Source: Candidatus Peregrinibacteria bacterium (GTDB taxonomy: Bacteria > Patescibacteriota > Gracilibacteria > UBA1369 > UBA12463). From it: a stretch of DNA of 64,000 nucleotides. Location: assembly GCA_026395555.1 (NCBI GenBank), contig JAPLYO010000024.1, positions 124,001 through 188,000 of the forward strand, given 5' to 3'. Each line of letters starts with the position of its first letter. The stretch's first letter is position 1. Shown here one piece after another: positions 7,532 through 16,798 of this stretch. A program made the position numbers and the translations under genes. The notes under the pieces were generated by a model. It made no database searches, had not been told where the DNA came from, and saw only the letters and a program-made list of their open reading frames with translations.

Positions 7532-9799
7532 ATGACGGCAAAACCATCTTCGTCAGTTTCGACTGCACCTTTGGCCCCTACGGCTGCCATTGAGACTCCT
7601 CTTGTTAGGCCGCCTAGGGTAACTCCCCAGAGGCAGACACTTGATACGTTGAGAGATATTGATCTCGATGCTAGTCTCCAGGAGTACACTCCCGAGGATG
7701 AGGCTGCTCGACTCGATACGCTTGCTAGGCTTCAGGCTGAGAGTAAAAAAGTTAATACTCTTGGTATTGAGGATGGTAATGATAGGAGAAGGATGATGGA
7801 TGTTACACGAAGAAAGTATGGCACGATGGATTCTGCACGTCAGGGCTCAAATAGGCTTTTTGCAGCATTGAATGAGCATTTTCCAAAAGATGAAGCTCGT
7901 GAGCTTAAGGATCTTGCTCGTCACGCTTCGGGTCATTATCTGAATACGCATCAGTATCATAGCGCTCCCCATGCCCTTGGTATGACGCGTGAGATGCTTC
8001 AGTTGGCTGAAATCGCTGGCTATACCGATCCTATGGTGAAAAAGGCTCTTGTGGTCGCTGGCATCTACCATGATACGGGCAATGGTTTGCATCCGGTTCC
8101 ACCTGTTGGTCCTGGGGCCGACGAGGTTCAGGCGTTTAAAATTTTGGCCGAGGATATGAAAACGGCAGAGTCGGTTGCGCGCCTTTCTGAGCAGGGGCTC
8201 CATTCGGGCTCTTCAAACGAACTTAAGGCACTTCAGAGCATCCGAAATGAAACCGTCACCATCAAAGAGGGCGGTAAGGACGTCCAATATCCTATGCTCG
8301 ATGTTATCGCTGCATGTATTGCTGCTACGGTGTTTCGTGATCGTTTTGCTCCCTCTGATGTGATTGCGTTTGATCAATATGTCATTAATATTCTCGAAAT
8401 TCTTCATGGAAAGGGGATACAGGAGATCTCTGCTGTCGCTCTTATTAACATCAAAAAATTAATCAATAGTGGTCCGGCATGGGTAACGAAGAATGCTGAT
8501 ATTTCCGGGTCTACCAATACGGTTAATGTCCTTCAGTCCAATCTCCAAAATCGTCTTGAGGACTCTCGTCGTGGAATGTCGAAGGACGCTGGACCGGTTG
8601 GATATCACAACGGCTTTATAGGCTTTATTTCTGCTTCTTGGCATCAGGGGCTTGATTGGGCCCCGGTGAAACAGGCGAAACAAGGCGCACCTTTCTATAT
8701 GCCCGATGGTAATAGCAAGGCGGTTGAGGATTATGGACGTCAGCGACTCGCCGAGGAGAAGGAACGTTTTGAGCAGCTCGTCACGAGCCATAAGCCTATG
8801 ATGGTAGCTCTTTATTTGCTTATTCAGCAGGGTATTGATGCGAAAGATAACGTACTCACCTGGCCATTGCGTCGAGTTAGAGAATCGCTCGTGGCACTTT
8901 CTGGTGCAAGCGGTAACTTGAGGGGCGTTCTCGAGGAGGCTCAAAAAAATGGTGTCATGACGAAAGAAAATGCAGGAGATCTGGGATCATTTGAGGTAAC
9001 AGCAGATCTCTATCCGCTGCTTTTTGACCAGAGGCATGAGCAGAAGAGTATCTCTGATTTAACACCTGGAATGGTAAATAGAATTTTCGCTCCTAATGCT
9101 GCGCGTACTGAGACAGCCGCGAAAGCTGCAAAGAAGGAGAAATTATCCCTTCTCAATGCTGACTCGCCTTGGTCGGAGATTGAAGCGATCGTTGGATCTT
9201 TGACGGATGACCAAAAGCTACTCGTAGAGCAGGGACGTAGCGTTGGAACGCACGGGAAAGATCAGGCTCAATATTGGAATGATCTTCGTCATGCTGGTCT
9301 CGCTATCACGCAAATTCAGGATCTTGCTGCTTGCGGCAAAATTACCATGCCTGGATATGAAAATGCTGAACGTACGAGGGCTGTTGTCGAGACTTTAGAG
9401 GATCTTGAGGGTGGCGTTACTGTAGATCAGCAACCTTGTCTTGCTCGTCTGCTGGAGGTGGCCGATCTCAATCCCGACATATTACGCACCGAGAGTTTCG
9501 AGCCGGGCAAAACTATTATTGAAGTCGGAGAAAATCCCGAACGCGTATTTGTGATCGTTAAGGGTCGGGCCACCGTGGAGCTTCCTGATGGAGAAAGTAG
9601 AACGCTCCCTCCAGGAAGTGTTATCGGAGAGATCTCAGCACTTACAGGAAAAGGCGCGGTTGCCAAAGTGGTTGCCGTTCGTGGAGTAGAGTGTGTGACA
9701 TTGCCAGCTTTTGAGTTAAGCAACAACTACCAAAACGATGATCTTCGACTCTCGGCTGCTCAGCTCGCAGCAGGAAGACTCGGTATCAATTTAGATTAG
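7532..9799 (+). CDS. HD-domain (class I PDE-like) protein with C-terminal cyclic-nucleotide-binding-type domain
   Basis: This 755-residue protein has a Pro/Ala/Thr-rich N-terminus (about 1-50), then an HD phosphohydrolase region with QYHSAPHALGM (H143, H147) and IYHDTGNG (H180, D181). The first motif resembles YHNxxHAxxV of class I cyclic nucleotide phosphodiesterases. The last 100 residues look like a CAP_ED domain: FEPGKTIIEVGENPERVFVIVKG and LPPGSVIGEISALTG. In that cassette the usual phosphate-binding Arg is replaced (GAVAKVVA), so cAMP binding is doubtful. No signal peptide. A nucleotide-signal sensor or hydrolase is inferred; the substrate is unknown. Confidence 0.7.
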   Translation: MTAKPSSSVSTAPLAPTAAIETPLVRPPRVTPQRQTLDTLRDIDLDASLQEYTPEDEAARLDTLARLQAESKKVNTLGIEDGNDRRRMMDVTRRKYGTMDSARQGSNRLFAALNEHFPKDEARELKDLARHASGHYLNTHQYHSAPHALGMTREMLQLAEIAGYTDPMVKKALVVAGIYHDTGNGLHPVPPVGPGADEVQAFKILAEDMKTAESVARLSEQGLHSGSSNELKALQSIRNETVTIKEGGKDVQYPMLDVIAACIAATVFRDRFAPSDVIAFDQYVINILEILHGKGIQEISAVALINIKKLINSGPAWVTKNADISGSTNTVNVLQSNLQNRLEDSRRGMSKDAGPVGYHNGFIGFISASWHQGLDWAPVKQAKQGAPFYMPDGNSKAVEDYGRQRLAEEKERFEQLVTSHKPMMVALYLLIQQGIDAKDNVLTWPLRRVRESLVALSGASGNLRGVLEEAQKNGVMTKENAGDLGSFEVTADLYPLLFDQRHEQKSISDLTPGMVNRIFAPNAARTETAAKAAKKEKLSLLNADSPWSEIEAIVGSLTDDQKLLVEQGRSVGTHGKDQAQYWNDLRHAGLAITQIQDLAACGKITMPGYENAERTRAVVETLEDLEGGVTVDQQPCLARLLEVADLNPDILRTESFEPGKTIIEVGENPERVFVIVKGRATVELPDGESRTLPPGSVIGEISALTGKGAVAKVVAVRGVECVTLPAFELSNNYQNDDLRLSAAQLAAGRLGINLD

Positions 9800-9819
9800 C
9801 ATTATATTTTCGTTGTTCT

Positions 9820-11004
9820 TTAGCGGTAGAGCGCCTCAATTCCGGGGAGCTTTTTACCGCTGAGGAACTCGAGAGATGCACCTCCACCCGTTGAGACGTG
9901 AGAAAATTTACTGTCTGGGAATCCGAGCGTTTTGAGAACCTCAGAGGTGTCGCCGCCGCCAATTACGGTGAAGGAGTCCGGAAGTTCTGAGACGGCCTGA
10001 GCGGTCTCACGCGTTCCATTTTGGAATGGCGTGAACTCGGTAAGTCCAAGTGGTCCGTTCCAGAGAATAGTTTGGGAGTCGGCAATGATAGATTTAAATG
10101 CGTCAATGGTATCTGGGCCGATGTCCAGAATTTTTGCCGTAGGAGAGACTGAATCAACTGGTACGGTTTGCGTTTCTGCTGTACTGGAAATTTCCGTGGC
10201 GGTAATTACGTCCGTAGGTAGAACGATTTGATCCGGAGTCATGGCTTTTGCGAGAAGTGTACGAGCGAGATCGAGTTTGTCTTTTTCGTAGAGTGACTGT
10301 CCGACCTGCTTGTCCTGTGCGGCGAGGAAGGTATTTGCCAGGCCACCGCCGATGAGGATGTGCTGAGCCTTTGGAATGAACTGTTCAATAAGTGCGATCT
10401 TGTCCTTGATCTTGGCACCGCCGATAATGACCGTGAAGGGCTGATTTGGATTGGTAATGAGTGGTTCGAGGGCGGTAATCTCTTTTTCAACCAGGAGGCC
10501 GGCGTAGGCCGGAAGAATCGTGGCTATGCCACAGCTTGAGGCGTGTGCGCGGTGGCTGACTCCGAAACCGTCGTTGACAAATACTTCACCAAGTTTTGCT
10601 AACTGTTTGGTGAATTCTACATCATTGGTTTCTTCACCTGGATAGAAACGTGTATTCTCCAGCATGATAATTTCACCATCTTGCATAGAGCTTGTGGCTT
10701 TTTCTACCTCTTCTCCCGTACACTCATTAAGCTTTTTTACCGGCTTATTGAGAAGTTGAGAGAGGTGAGTGGCGACATTATTGAGTCTGAGATTTTCCAC
10801 GACCTGCCCGTCCGGGCGGCCAAGGTGACTCATAATAATGAGTCGAGCTCCCTTTTCGAGTAAGTAATTGATCGTAGGAAGGGCCTTGGTCATGCGAGAG
10901 TCGTCCTGAATGTTTCCTGCGTCGTCAGTTGGAACGTTGAAATCAACGCGTAGAAGAATGCGCTTACTCTTTGGTTCGAAGTCACGGATAGTTTTAAGTG
11001 TCAT
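9820..11004 (-). CDS. pgk: Phosphoglycerate kinase
   Basis: At 394 residues the length is typical. Visible motifs: RVDFNVPTD, IIMSHLGRPDG, ENTRFYPGEE, FVNDGFGVSHRAHAS, IIGGAKIKDKI, LIGGGLANTFL, LWNGPLGLTEF and the C-terminal VIGGGDTSEVL with STGGGASLEFLSG for nucleotide binding. The enzyme transfers phosphate between 1,3-bisphosphoglycerate and ADP in glycolysis. It is the last gene of a minus-strand group (ribE, membrane protein, ribH, pgk) and may be co-transcribed with it. It converges with the HD/cNMP gene. Confidence 0.97.
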   Translation of the reverse strand: MTLKTIRDFEPKSKRILLRVDFNVPTDDAGNIQDDSRMTKALPTINYLLEKGARLIIMSHLGRPDGQVVENLRLNNVATHLSQLLNKPVKKLNECTGEEVEKATSSMQDGEIIMLENTRFYPGEETNDVEFTKQLAKLGEVFVNDGFGVSHRAHASSCGIATILPAYAGLLVEKEITALEPLITNPNQPFTVIIGGAKIKDKIALIEQFIPKAQHILIGGGLANTFLAAQDKQVGQSLYEKDKLDLARTLLAKAMTPDQIVLPTDVITATEISSTAETQTVPVDSVSPTAKILDIGPDTIDAFKSIIADSQTILWNGPLGLTEFTPFQNGTRETAQAVSELPDSFTVIGGGDTSEVLKTLGFPDSKFSHVSTGGGASLEFLSGKKLPGIEALYR

Positions 11005-11033
11005 GATGTTTTACATTAAAGATCGTCGGTATT

Positions 11034-11501
11034 CTACGCACGAAATGTTGCCATTTCAACTGCAGCTTGTGCAAACTCTTTTCCCTTGTTCATCTTTGCT
11101 TCCTCGACTCTCTCGATGGCTTGTTTTTCGTTTTCTACTGCCAAAACTCCAAAGATTATTGGAAGTTTATTTGTGAGTGACACCTGCATAAGACCACTAT
11201 GGCTATGCTCTGTCACGAGATCAAAATGTTTTGTTTCTCCCCGAACGACGATTCCGAGGGCGATAATGGCATTATATTTTTTTGAAAGGGCGATTTTTTG
11301 GGCGGCAAAGGGGAGCTCGAGTGCACCAGGGACACGATAAATTTGTACATTTTTTATTCCTAGCTCTTTGAGCTCATTTTGAGTATTCATCAGAAGCTTT
11401 TGACCAAGCTCATCATTGAAACGTGGGAGAATAATGGCTATCTTCAGGCTTTTGTTCTTATGTATTGATGATTTTTTTGGATCAGATTTATGTAATTTCA
11501 T
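11034..11501 (-). CDS. ribH: 6,7-dimethyl-8-ribityllumazine synthase
   Basis: The 155-residue protein has KIAIILPRFNDELG, the substrate loop VPGALELPFAA, ALGIVVRGETKHFD, and FGVLAVENEKQAIER, all in family order; EHSHSGLMQVS holds the catalytic His region. It condenses 5-amino-6-ribitylaminouracil with dihydroxybutanone phosphate, the next-to-last step of riboflavin synthesis. The start codon overlaps the stop of the upstream membrane protein by one base (TAATG), so translation is probably coupled. Confidence 0.93.
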   Translation of the reverse strand: MKLHKSDPKKSSIHKNKSLKIAIILPRFNDELGQKLLMNTQNELKELGIKNVQIYRVPGALELPFAAQKIALSKKYNAIIALGIVVRGETKHFDLVTEHSHSGLMQVSLTNKLPIIFGVLAVENEKQAIERVEEAKMNKGKEFAQAAVEMATFRA

Positions 11502-11917
11502 TATGATTTGTGAATATATTTTTTATATAAAAATATGCCGATAGTTATGCTCATTGATATCGTTAATGAAAGTGCAAAAAATATAGAAAGAGCTAATGTA
11601 GTAATTGCTATCATGAGGATTTTTGGTGTATCAAACATTACAAGGCTATGGCTTGTAATGGCAGTCACAATAATAGTAAGTGCGATTATCGCTTCGACGA
11701 TTGTGAGATTTTTATAGCTTTCAATCTTTGTCTTACTGAAGGCAATAAATGCAATGATTGATCCTATGATAGCTCCTGTAACAATTCCGATTAGTCCCCA
11801 GGTTTCATAGTTTGGGCCGAAGTTTACCCCAAGAAAAAAGCCAATAGTACTCCCTATCATTCCCGTTAATCCCCCTACCATGCACTGCGCCGTAATTTTC
11901 CAATACTGCTCTTTCAT
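11501..11917 (-). CDS. Small four-helix membrane protein between ribE and ribH
   Basis: A 138-residue protein with about four membrane helices: residues 10-30 (GGLTGMIGSTIGFFLG), 38-60, 72-92 and 100-130. I do not recognise the family. It lies 6 bp downstream of ribE and shares one base with the ribH start, so it is transcribed with riboflavin genes. A transport or membrane role tied to flavins is possible from context only. The region is AT-rich compared with ribE. Confidence 0.6.
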   Translation of the reverse strand: MKEQYWKITAQCMVGGLTGMIGSTIGFFLGVNFGPNYETWGLIGIVTGAIIGSIIAFIAFSKTKIESYKNLTIVEAIIALTIIVTAITSHSLVMFDTPKILMIAITTLALSIFFALSLTISMSITIGIFLYKKYIHKS

Positions 11918-11923
11918 ATCGTA

Positions 11924-12550
11924 TTAAATTAAATTTCTCTCTTTGAGAAAATGGTATTTTGCCTCACCTTCCTTTTCGTAAGTCATACGTTCGAGGTAGC
12001 GGGCGATGAGGTCAATTTCGATGTTTACCTCGTCTCCAACTTTTGCGTGTTTCATGTTGGTTGACTCGATAGTGTGGGGGATGAGTGAGACTTGAAATGT
12101 GGTGTCTTCGAGTTTGGAGATAGTGAGACTGATGCCGTTTATCGTGACTGAGCCCTTGAAAGCGAGATACCGAGCGAGGTCGGACGGGAAGGTGATGGTG
12201 ATCTCGTGCTTATCGTTTATGGAGGCAATTTTTCCCGTGCCGTCCACGTGGCCCTGGACGAGATGACCGTCAATTCCCTTGGAAAGGGTTAGAGAGGTTT
12301 CAAGATTAACCTCACTGCTTGTAGTGTAATTTTTGGCGGTTGTTCTCTCGATGGTCTCCGGAATGGCATCGAATATGAGTGTATCGCCATTTTTCTCGCG
12401 TACGGTCAAACATGTGCCGTCTATAGCGACCGAGTCACCGATGTGAACTTTTGAAGCTGTTTTTGGAGATAGAATAGAAAACGTAACTATGTCGCCTTCT
12501 TTGCTTATGGTCTGGATTTGGCCTAGTTCTTCAATGATTCCGGTAAACAT
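11924..12550 (-). CDS. ribE: Riboflavin synthase alpha subunit
   Basis: At 208 residues the length is typical. Starts MFTGIIEELG, the canonical N-terminus, and consists of two tandem lumazine-binding barrels (about 1-96 and 97-190), the second with DGHLVQGHVDGTGKI and GSVTINGISLTI. It dismutates two lumazine molecules into riboflavin and the pyrimidine precursor. It is the first gene of the minus-strand group running to pgk. The 93-bp upstream gap is too short for an FMN riboswitch and shows none. Confidence 0.95.
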   Translation of the reverse strand: MFTGIIEELGQIQTISKEGDIVTFSILSPKTASKVHIGDSVAIDGTCLTVREKNGDTLIFDAIPETIERTTAKNYTTSSEVNLETSLTLSKGIDGHLVQGHVDGTGKIASINDKHEITITFPSDLARYLAFKGSVTINGISLTISKLEDTTFQVSLIPHTIESTNMKHAKVGDEVNIEIDLIARYLERMTYEKEGEAKYHFLKERNLI

Positions 12551-12643
12551 GGCTCCATTGTAACGTTTTATTCAGAATTAATTAAGAGAAAGTTTAGAAT
12601 GGGGTGCTAGCCTTCTAGGTACTTATTTCTTAATCCTTCTTTT

Positions 12644-13051
12644 ATGAAAGGTTATAACAAGGTTATGCTCATTGGTCGACTGGCCGCCGACCCGGAGCTT
12701 CGTCAGACTACTACCGGCCGGTCTGTAGCTGATTTTCCCCTAGCGGTTCATCGTGAGTCCACGAAGGAGCCCAATAATGCCGATTTCCACCAGATTGTGG
12801 CATGGAGCAAGATGGCTGATTTCTGTGCTCGTACTTTGAAAAAGGGGATGGCGGTATTTATCACCGGAAAGCTGGTTCGTCACTCCTATGAGGGGAAGAA
12901 TGGTAAGCAGTTCACGACGGAAATTGTCCTGCAAGATCTCAATATCTTGACCTGGAAGGGAAGAGAATCGGTCGTAGAAGATCCCGCAGATGATGATATG
13001 GAAGAGGTTGAGGTGTCAGGAGACGAGTTATCTGCTACGATACTTGCGTGA
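12644..13051 (+). CDS. ssb: Single-stranded DNA-binding protein
   Basis: The 135-residue protein has an OB fold with MLIGRLAADPELR, the Arg-rich TTGRSVADFPLAV strand, FHQIVAWSKMADFC and KKGMAVFITGKLVRHSYEGKNGK. The acidic tail (DPADDDMEEVEVSGDE) lacks the usual DDxPF end: it finishes LSATILA. It protects ssDNA in replication and repair. The TGA stop overlaps the next start (GTGA), coupling it to a glycosyltransferase, and also shows that TGA is a stop in this genome. Confidence 0.93.
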   Translation: MKGYNKVMLIGRLAADPELRQTTTGRSVADFPLAVHRESTKEPNNADFHQIVAWSKMADFCARTLKKGMAVFITGKLVRHSYEGKNGKQFTTEIVLQDLNILTWKGRESVVEDPADDDMEEVEVSGDELSATILA

Positions 13052-13995
13052 TAAGTATCATTATACCTACCTACAATCGGGCGGATATCCTGAAGGAGTG
13101 CCTAGAGCATCTGGCGGCCCAAAAAGCCACTGATGATTCGCGCGACATTCGAGACAAGTTCGAAGTGATCGTCGTTAATGACGGCGGTACTGATGCAACT
13201 GCGAGCGTTGTGAGTACTTTTATCGCTCAAAACTTGATATCCGTCCGATACCTTGAAAAGAAAAATGAAGGACAGGGGATTGCGCGTAATTATGGCATAC
13301 GAGAGGCGAGAGGTGATGTTATTGTTTTTATTGGAGATGACATTTTGGTGGAGTCAGATTTTGTGGCGAAGCACACGGCGTTTCACGCTGAACATCCCGA
13401 GATCTCGGCGGGTCTTCTTGGTTTTATTGAGTGGGATACGCGTATGCCGAAAACGCCGCTCTATACCTTCATGACGAATGGTTCTATTATTTTGGGAAGG
13501 TACGGCGGACATCAGTTTGCTTTTGAAAAATTAGAGGGAAAGACGGAGGCGAGTTATGATTTTTTTTATACCTCTAACATATCCCTGAAGAAGGAGCTTC
13601 TTTTGAGGTATCCATTTGATGAATCATTTTTAAAGTATGGTTGGGAGGATATTGAGCTGGGGTATAGGCTTACGAAAAAAGCGCAGTTTCGTCTGTATTA
13701 TGACAAATCCATTATTGGTTATCACTTCCATCCTCTTGATGAAGAAGGGCTGATGCGTCGAATGTATGCCATCGGTAAGGCTGCGGTTCTTTTTGATCGG
13801 AAGTATCCAGAACTTGGAAAGGTTCCGGGAAAATTGAAGAAGTTAATTTTTTGGTTTGTCTCTCTTCCTCTCTTTATCTGGATATGCGATATGGGGCGAA
13901 AAATATTCGGTGGAGCGTGGCACTACTGGTATTATTACCTTCTTTCGAAACGTTTTTTTCTCATCGGTTTGCAAGATGGATTGAAATCTCTATAA
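13048..13995 (+). CDS. Family 2 glycosyltransferase
   Basis: The 315-residue protein starts at GTG, overlapping the ssb stop. The GT-A fold is clear: SIIIPTYNRADIL, VIVVNDGGTDAT, NEGQGIARNYGI and the metal-binding FIGDDILVE, with FLKYGWEDIELGYRL as the ED acceptor-site motif. A hydrophobic C-terminal stretch (about residues 268-290) may attach it to the membrane. It probably adds a sugar to a surface glycan; donor and acceptor are unknown. The O-antigen ligase-like gene nearby fits such a role. Confidence 0.88.
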   Translation: MISIIIPTYNRADILKECLEHLAAQKATDDSRDIRDKFEVIVVNDGGTDATASVVSTFIAQNLISVRYLEKKNEGQGIARNYGIREARGDVIVFIGDDILVESDFVAKHTAFHAEHPEISAGLLGFIEWDTRMPKTPLYTFMTNGSIILGRYGGHQFAFEKLEGKTEASYDFFYTSNISLKKELLLRYPFDESFLKYGWEDIELGYRLTKKAQFRLYYDKSIIGYHFHPLDEEGLMRRMYAIGKAAVLFDRKYPELGKVPGKLKKLIFWFVSLPLFIWICDMGRKIFGGAWHYWYYYLLSKRFFLIGLQDGLKSL

Positions 13996-14029
13996 TGGTG
14001 AAGACGTAGTTGTCGATGAACCTCACTTC

Positions 14030-15472
14030 ATGAAAAAAACCATATCGCTTTTTCTTTTGCTTTCTTTGTTTTCCGGTCTTACATCCGGATGCTCTTTTTT
14101 CTTGAAAGATACTTCTACGAAAGGTAAGGCGGCGCAAATCACACTGACCTATTATCGTTTTGGTGATGATGCTGACGTTATTAGGCCGCTACTTGATAGT
14201 TATCAGGCTGCGCATCCGGGCACGACGATCCAGCTCGTTACAAAATTTCCCAGTTATCAAATCTATGAAGACACATTAATTAATGAGATTGCCGAGGGTG
14301 GAGGACCGGATCTTTTCTCTGTGCCAAATACGTGGATTTATAAACATCAGAAGAAAATTGAGCCGATGCCAGAGACTATGGGAACGGTTGACCAGTTTAG
14401 ACAGAACTTTGTAGCAACGGCTGATCGTGATTTAGTCCGTCCAGACTCGAGATATCCAACAGCACTTCGAATTTTTGGTATTCCTCTTTTTGTTGATACC
14501 TTGGCAGTTTATTACAATAAGCCGCAATATGAAGATCGTATTCCTAACCGCGGAAGACCTGCGGCTCTTTGGAGCGATTTTGTGGCCGATAGTATCGCTC
14601 TCACGAAGCCTGGAACAAGCTCCGGATTTGAGGTCTCCGGTACGGCCCTTGGCAGGACGGATAATATTTCTCATGGTTTGGATGTTTTTTATAACCTCGT
14701 ACTTCAGTATGGAGGAAGTCTCTATAACCAGCAGGGGACGAGTGCCGCGCTGAAGACTTTGATGGTGAAACAAAACGATCAACAAATTTACCCTTTTGCG
14801 CAGGCATTGAATTTCTTTGCTAGTTTCGCTCGCAGCGACTCATCGAACTATTCGTGGAATAGCTCTTCCGCCTCGCCTCAGAGTCCTCAGGAGCTTCTCG
14901 CTTTCTCTCGCGGGCAGGTATCCTCTATTTTTGGTTATAGTGATGCCTATGCGCAAATTACCTCACTTATCGGTGGTACTTCTCGGCAGGGGATTAAGAC
15001 TATCGCCCTCAAGGATATTGGCATCGCTTCACTTCCGCAATTTCAGGATCCGAGCATATCTACTAGCAAGAGGGATGCACTAGCGACGTATATGTTCGAA
15101 ACCGTTTCGCGCAACTCGAAGTATCAAAAGGAGTCATGGGATCTTCTTCTCTTCCTGGGCAATAAAAAGAATCAGGAGTTCTATAATCAAAAAACACACA
15201 AGCCTACCAGTCGTAGAGACCTTCTTGATACTCAGTCAAAAGATCCGATTTATGGAGTTTTTGCTCAACAGGTTGGCTTTGCGAGCAGTCTTCCGCTTTA
15301 TGATGGCGTGCGTGTAGACGATATTGTCTCCCGAATGCTTCAGTCCGTAGCGGACAATGCTGCCACCCCAAAGGACGCTATAGATGCTGCAGACGCTCAG
15401 ATGGGGGTTCTGCTTCCTAAGAATGGCTTTGTTGGACCTGGACCTCACCTTCAGCCGCAGGTGAAAAAGTAG
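14030..15472 (+). CDS. Extracellular solute-binding lipoprotein (family 1, sugar type)
   Basis: The 480-residue protein has a lipoprotein signal, MKKTISLFLLLSLFSG, with the acceptor Cys at 21 (LTSGC). The body resembles SBP family 1: ITLTYYRFGDDADVIRPLLDSY, GGGPDLFSVPNTW, and a long alpha/beta fold. Such proteins deliver sugars to ABC importers. No importer genes are adjacent. A TATAAT at 13991-13996 overlapping the stop codon of the gene before gives a leader of about 25 bases. The substrate cannot be named. Confidence 0.82.
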   Translation: MKKTISLFLLLSLFSGLTSGCSFFLKDTSTKGKAAQITLTYYRFGDDADVIRPLLDSYQAAHPGTTIQLVTKFPSYQIYEDTLINEIAEGGGPDLFSVPNTWIYKHQKKIEPMPETMGTVDQFRQNFVATADRDLVRPDSRYPTALRIFGIPLFVDTLAVYYNKPQYEDRIPNRGRPAALWSDFVADSIALTKPGTSSGFEVSGTALGRTDNISHGLDVFYNLVLQYGGSLYNQQGTSAALKTLMVKQNDQQIYPFAQALNFFASFARSDSSNYSWNSSSASPQSPQELLAFSRGQVSSIFGYSDAYAQITSLIGGTSRQGIKTIALKDIGIASLPQFQDPSISTSKRDALATYMFETVSRNSKYQKESWDLLLFLGNKKNQEFYNQKTHKPTSRRDLLDTQSKDPIYGVFAQQVGFASSLPLYDGVRVDDIVSRMLQSVADNAATPKDAIDAADAQMGVLLPKNGFVGPGPHLQPQVKK

Positions 15473-15478
15473 TATGAT
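15473..15478 (+). promoter_or_regulatory. -10 element for the O-antigen ligase-like gene (leaderless)
   Basis: TATGAT with 6 bases (GGTTCC) to the ATG at 15485. The -35 is weak (TTCAGC at 15450-15455, 17-bp spacer). Transcription should start at the A of the start codon. Confidence 0.5.
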
Positions 15479-15484
15479 GGTTCC

Positions 15485-16798
15485 ATGAATCGAATTTTTT
15501 CTCAGTTTGTTCAACGGCTCATTGAGGTGTTTTTAACAGGATTCCTTGTCACCCTTTTTATTCCGCTTAAGTTGCGCTTATTTGAGCCGAGTATTTTTTT
15601 GAATGGAGATTTTAATCCTTACACTACATCATATCTTTATGTGAGTGATGTTTTTTTTCTGATGAGTCTCTTCTTTATTGCATTTCAATTTTTTTTCTTT
15701 CGCGATCGAGAGATGCAATCTTCACGCGATGAGGTGAAGGATTGGCCATATGTTCTTTTTTTCTCCCTCCTCATTGCGATATCACTTATTTCTTTTTTTA
15801 TTTCTTCGGCTCCACCGGAATCTCTCTTTTTTTCGTGGCGATGGGCTCAGATGCTGATTCTCTATTTTGTTATCTCAAGAAAATTTCTTTCTTTGAAAAA
15901 ATTTTCCCTTATTTTTGTATGGGCAATGATGCTGCAGACGGTGCTTGCGAGCCTACAGTACCTTTATGGAGCTAGCCTGGGGTTATCTTTCCTTGGAGAG
16001 CCATTGCTGCACGTAGGCGATCCTGGAGTTGCTACGGTATCACTGTTTGGCAGAACGGTTCTGCGTGGTTATGGTACGTTTTTGCATCCGAATATTTTTG
16101 CAGCCTATGCTCTTTTTGGTATTTTTCTCTCCCTTCTTTATCGAAAAACTCGTCCTCTATTTTTTTCTTTTGCTGTATTTTTTCTTACTTTGGGAGTCAT
16201 ACTTTCCTTTTCAAGAATGGCATTTATGGCGCTTATCGTCCTCTTCTTTTTCTCCTATAGTCACGTGCAACTTCGCCTCAGTGCTCGTAAAATTGGATTG
16301 TTTTTTCTTGGTGTTTTAGGTGTCGTTGCTGTCTGCTTCATCTCTGGTTTGTCGTATGTATTCATGGAGCGTTTTCAATTTACCGATTTAACATCTCTAC
16401 AGTTTCGCTATGCTAATTTTGTTGATGGGATCAAGCTCTTTCTTCACATGCCTTTTGGTACAGGCTTAGGAAGGTCTACCGCTCTGATGCAAAGTATTTC
16501 TCCTCTAAAATATGCACCTTGGCAGTATCAACCTGCGCACAATTTGCTTCTCGTAGTGAGCGATGAACTTGGAGTACTAGGACTGATTTTGTATATCATC
16601 GGAATTATTTTCCTCGTACGTTTCCTCTATCATCGTCGAAAAACGCATCCATTTCATGTGGCGGCGGGGGTCTCTTTTCTCTGTCTTTCCCTTTCTGATC
16701 ATTATTTTTTTACCCTGTATCATGGACAAATTTTAATGACACTTTTTCTTAGCTTCCTAGCTCTGGCTGCGCAAGAATCTTCTCCCAGTTCCCATTAA
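15485..16798 (+). CDS. O-antigen ligase/polymerase family (Wzy_C) membrane protein
   Basis: The 437-residue protein has 10 or more membrane helices. It shows the Wzy_C signatures RGYGTFLHPNIFAAY and, before the C-terminal helices, GTGLGRSTALMQ with QPAHNLLLVVSDELG. Family members join or polymerise undecaprenyl-linked glycans on the outer face of the membrane. The 3' end overlaps fmt by 50 bp in convergent orientation. With the GT2 gene and the murJ and tagA-type genes it suggests a surface polysaccharide. Ligase and polymerase cannot be told apart by eye. Confidence 0.82.
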   Translation: MNRIFSQFVQRLIEVFLTGFLVTLFIPLKLRLFEPSIFLNGDFNPYTTSYLYVSDVFFLMSLFFIAFQFFFFRDREMQSSRDEVKDWPYVLFFSLLIAISLISFFISSAPPESLFFSWRWAQMLILYFVISRKFLSLKKFSLIFVWAMMLQTVLASLQYLYGASLGLSFLGEPLLHVGDPGVATVSLFGRTVLRGYGTFLHPNIFAAYALFGIFLSLLYRKTRPLFFSFAVFFLTLGVILSFSRMAFMALIVLFFFSYSHVQLRLSARKIGLFFLGVLGVVAVCFISGLSYVFMERFQFTDLTSLQFRYANFVDGIKLFLHMPFGTGLGRSTALMQSISPLKYAPWQYQPAHNLLLVVSDELGVLGLILYIIGIIFLVRFLYHRRKTHPFHVAAGVSFLCLSLSDHYFFTLYHGQILMTLFLSFLALAAQESSPSSH

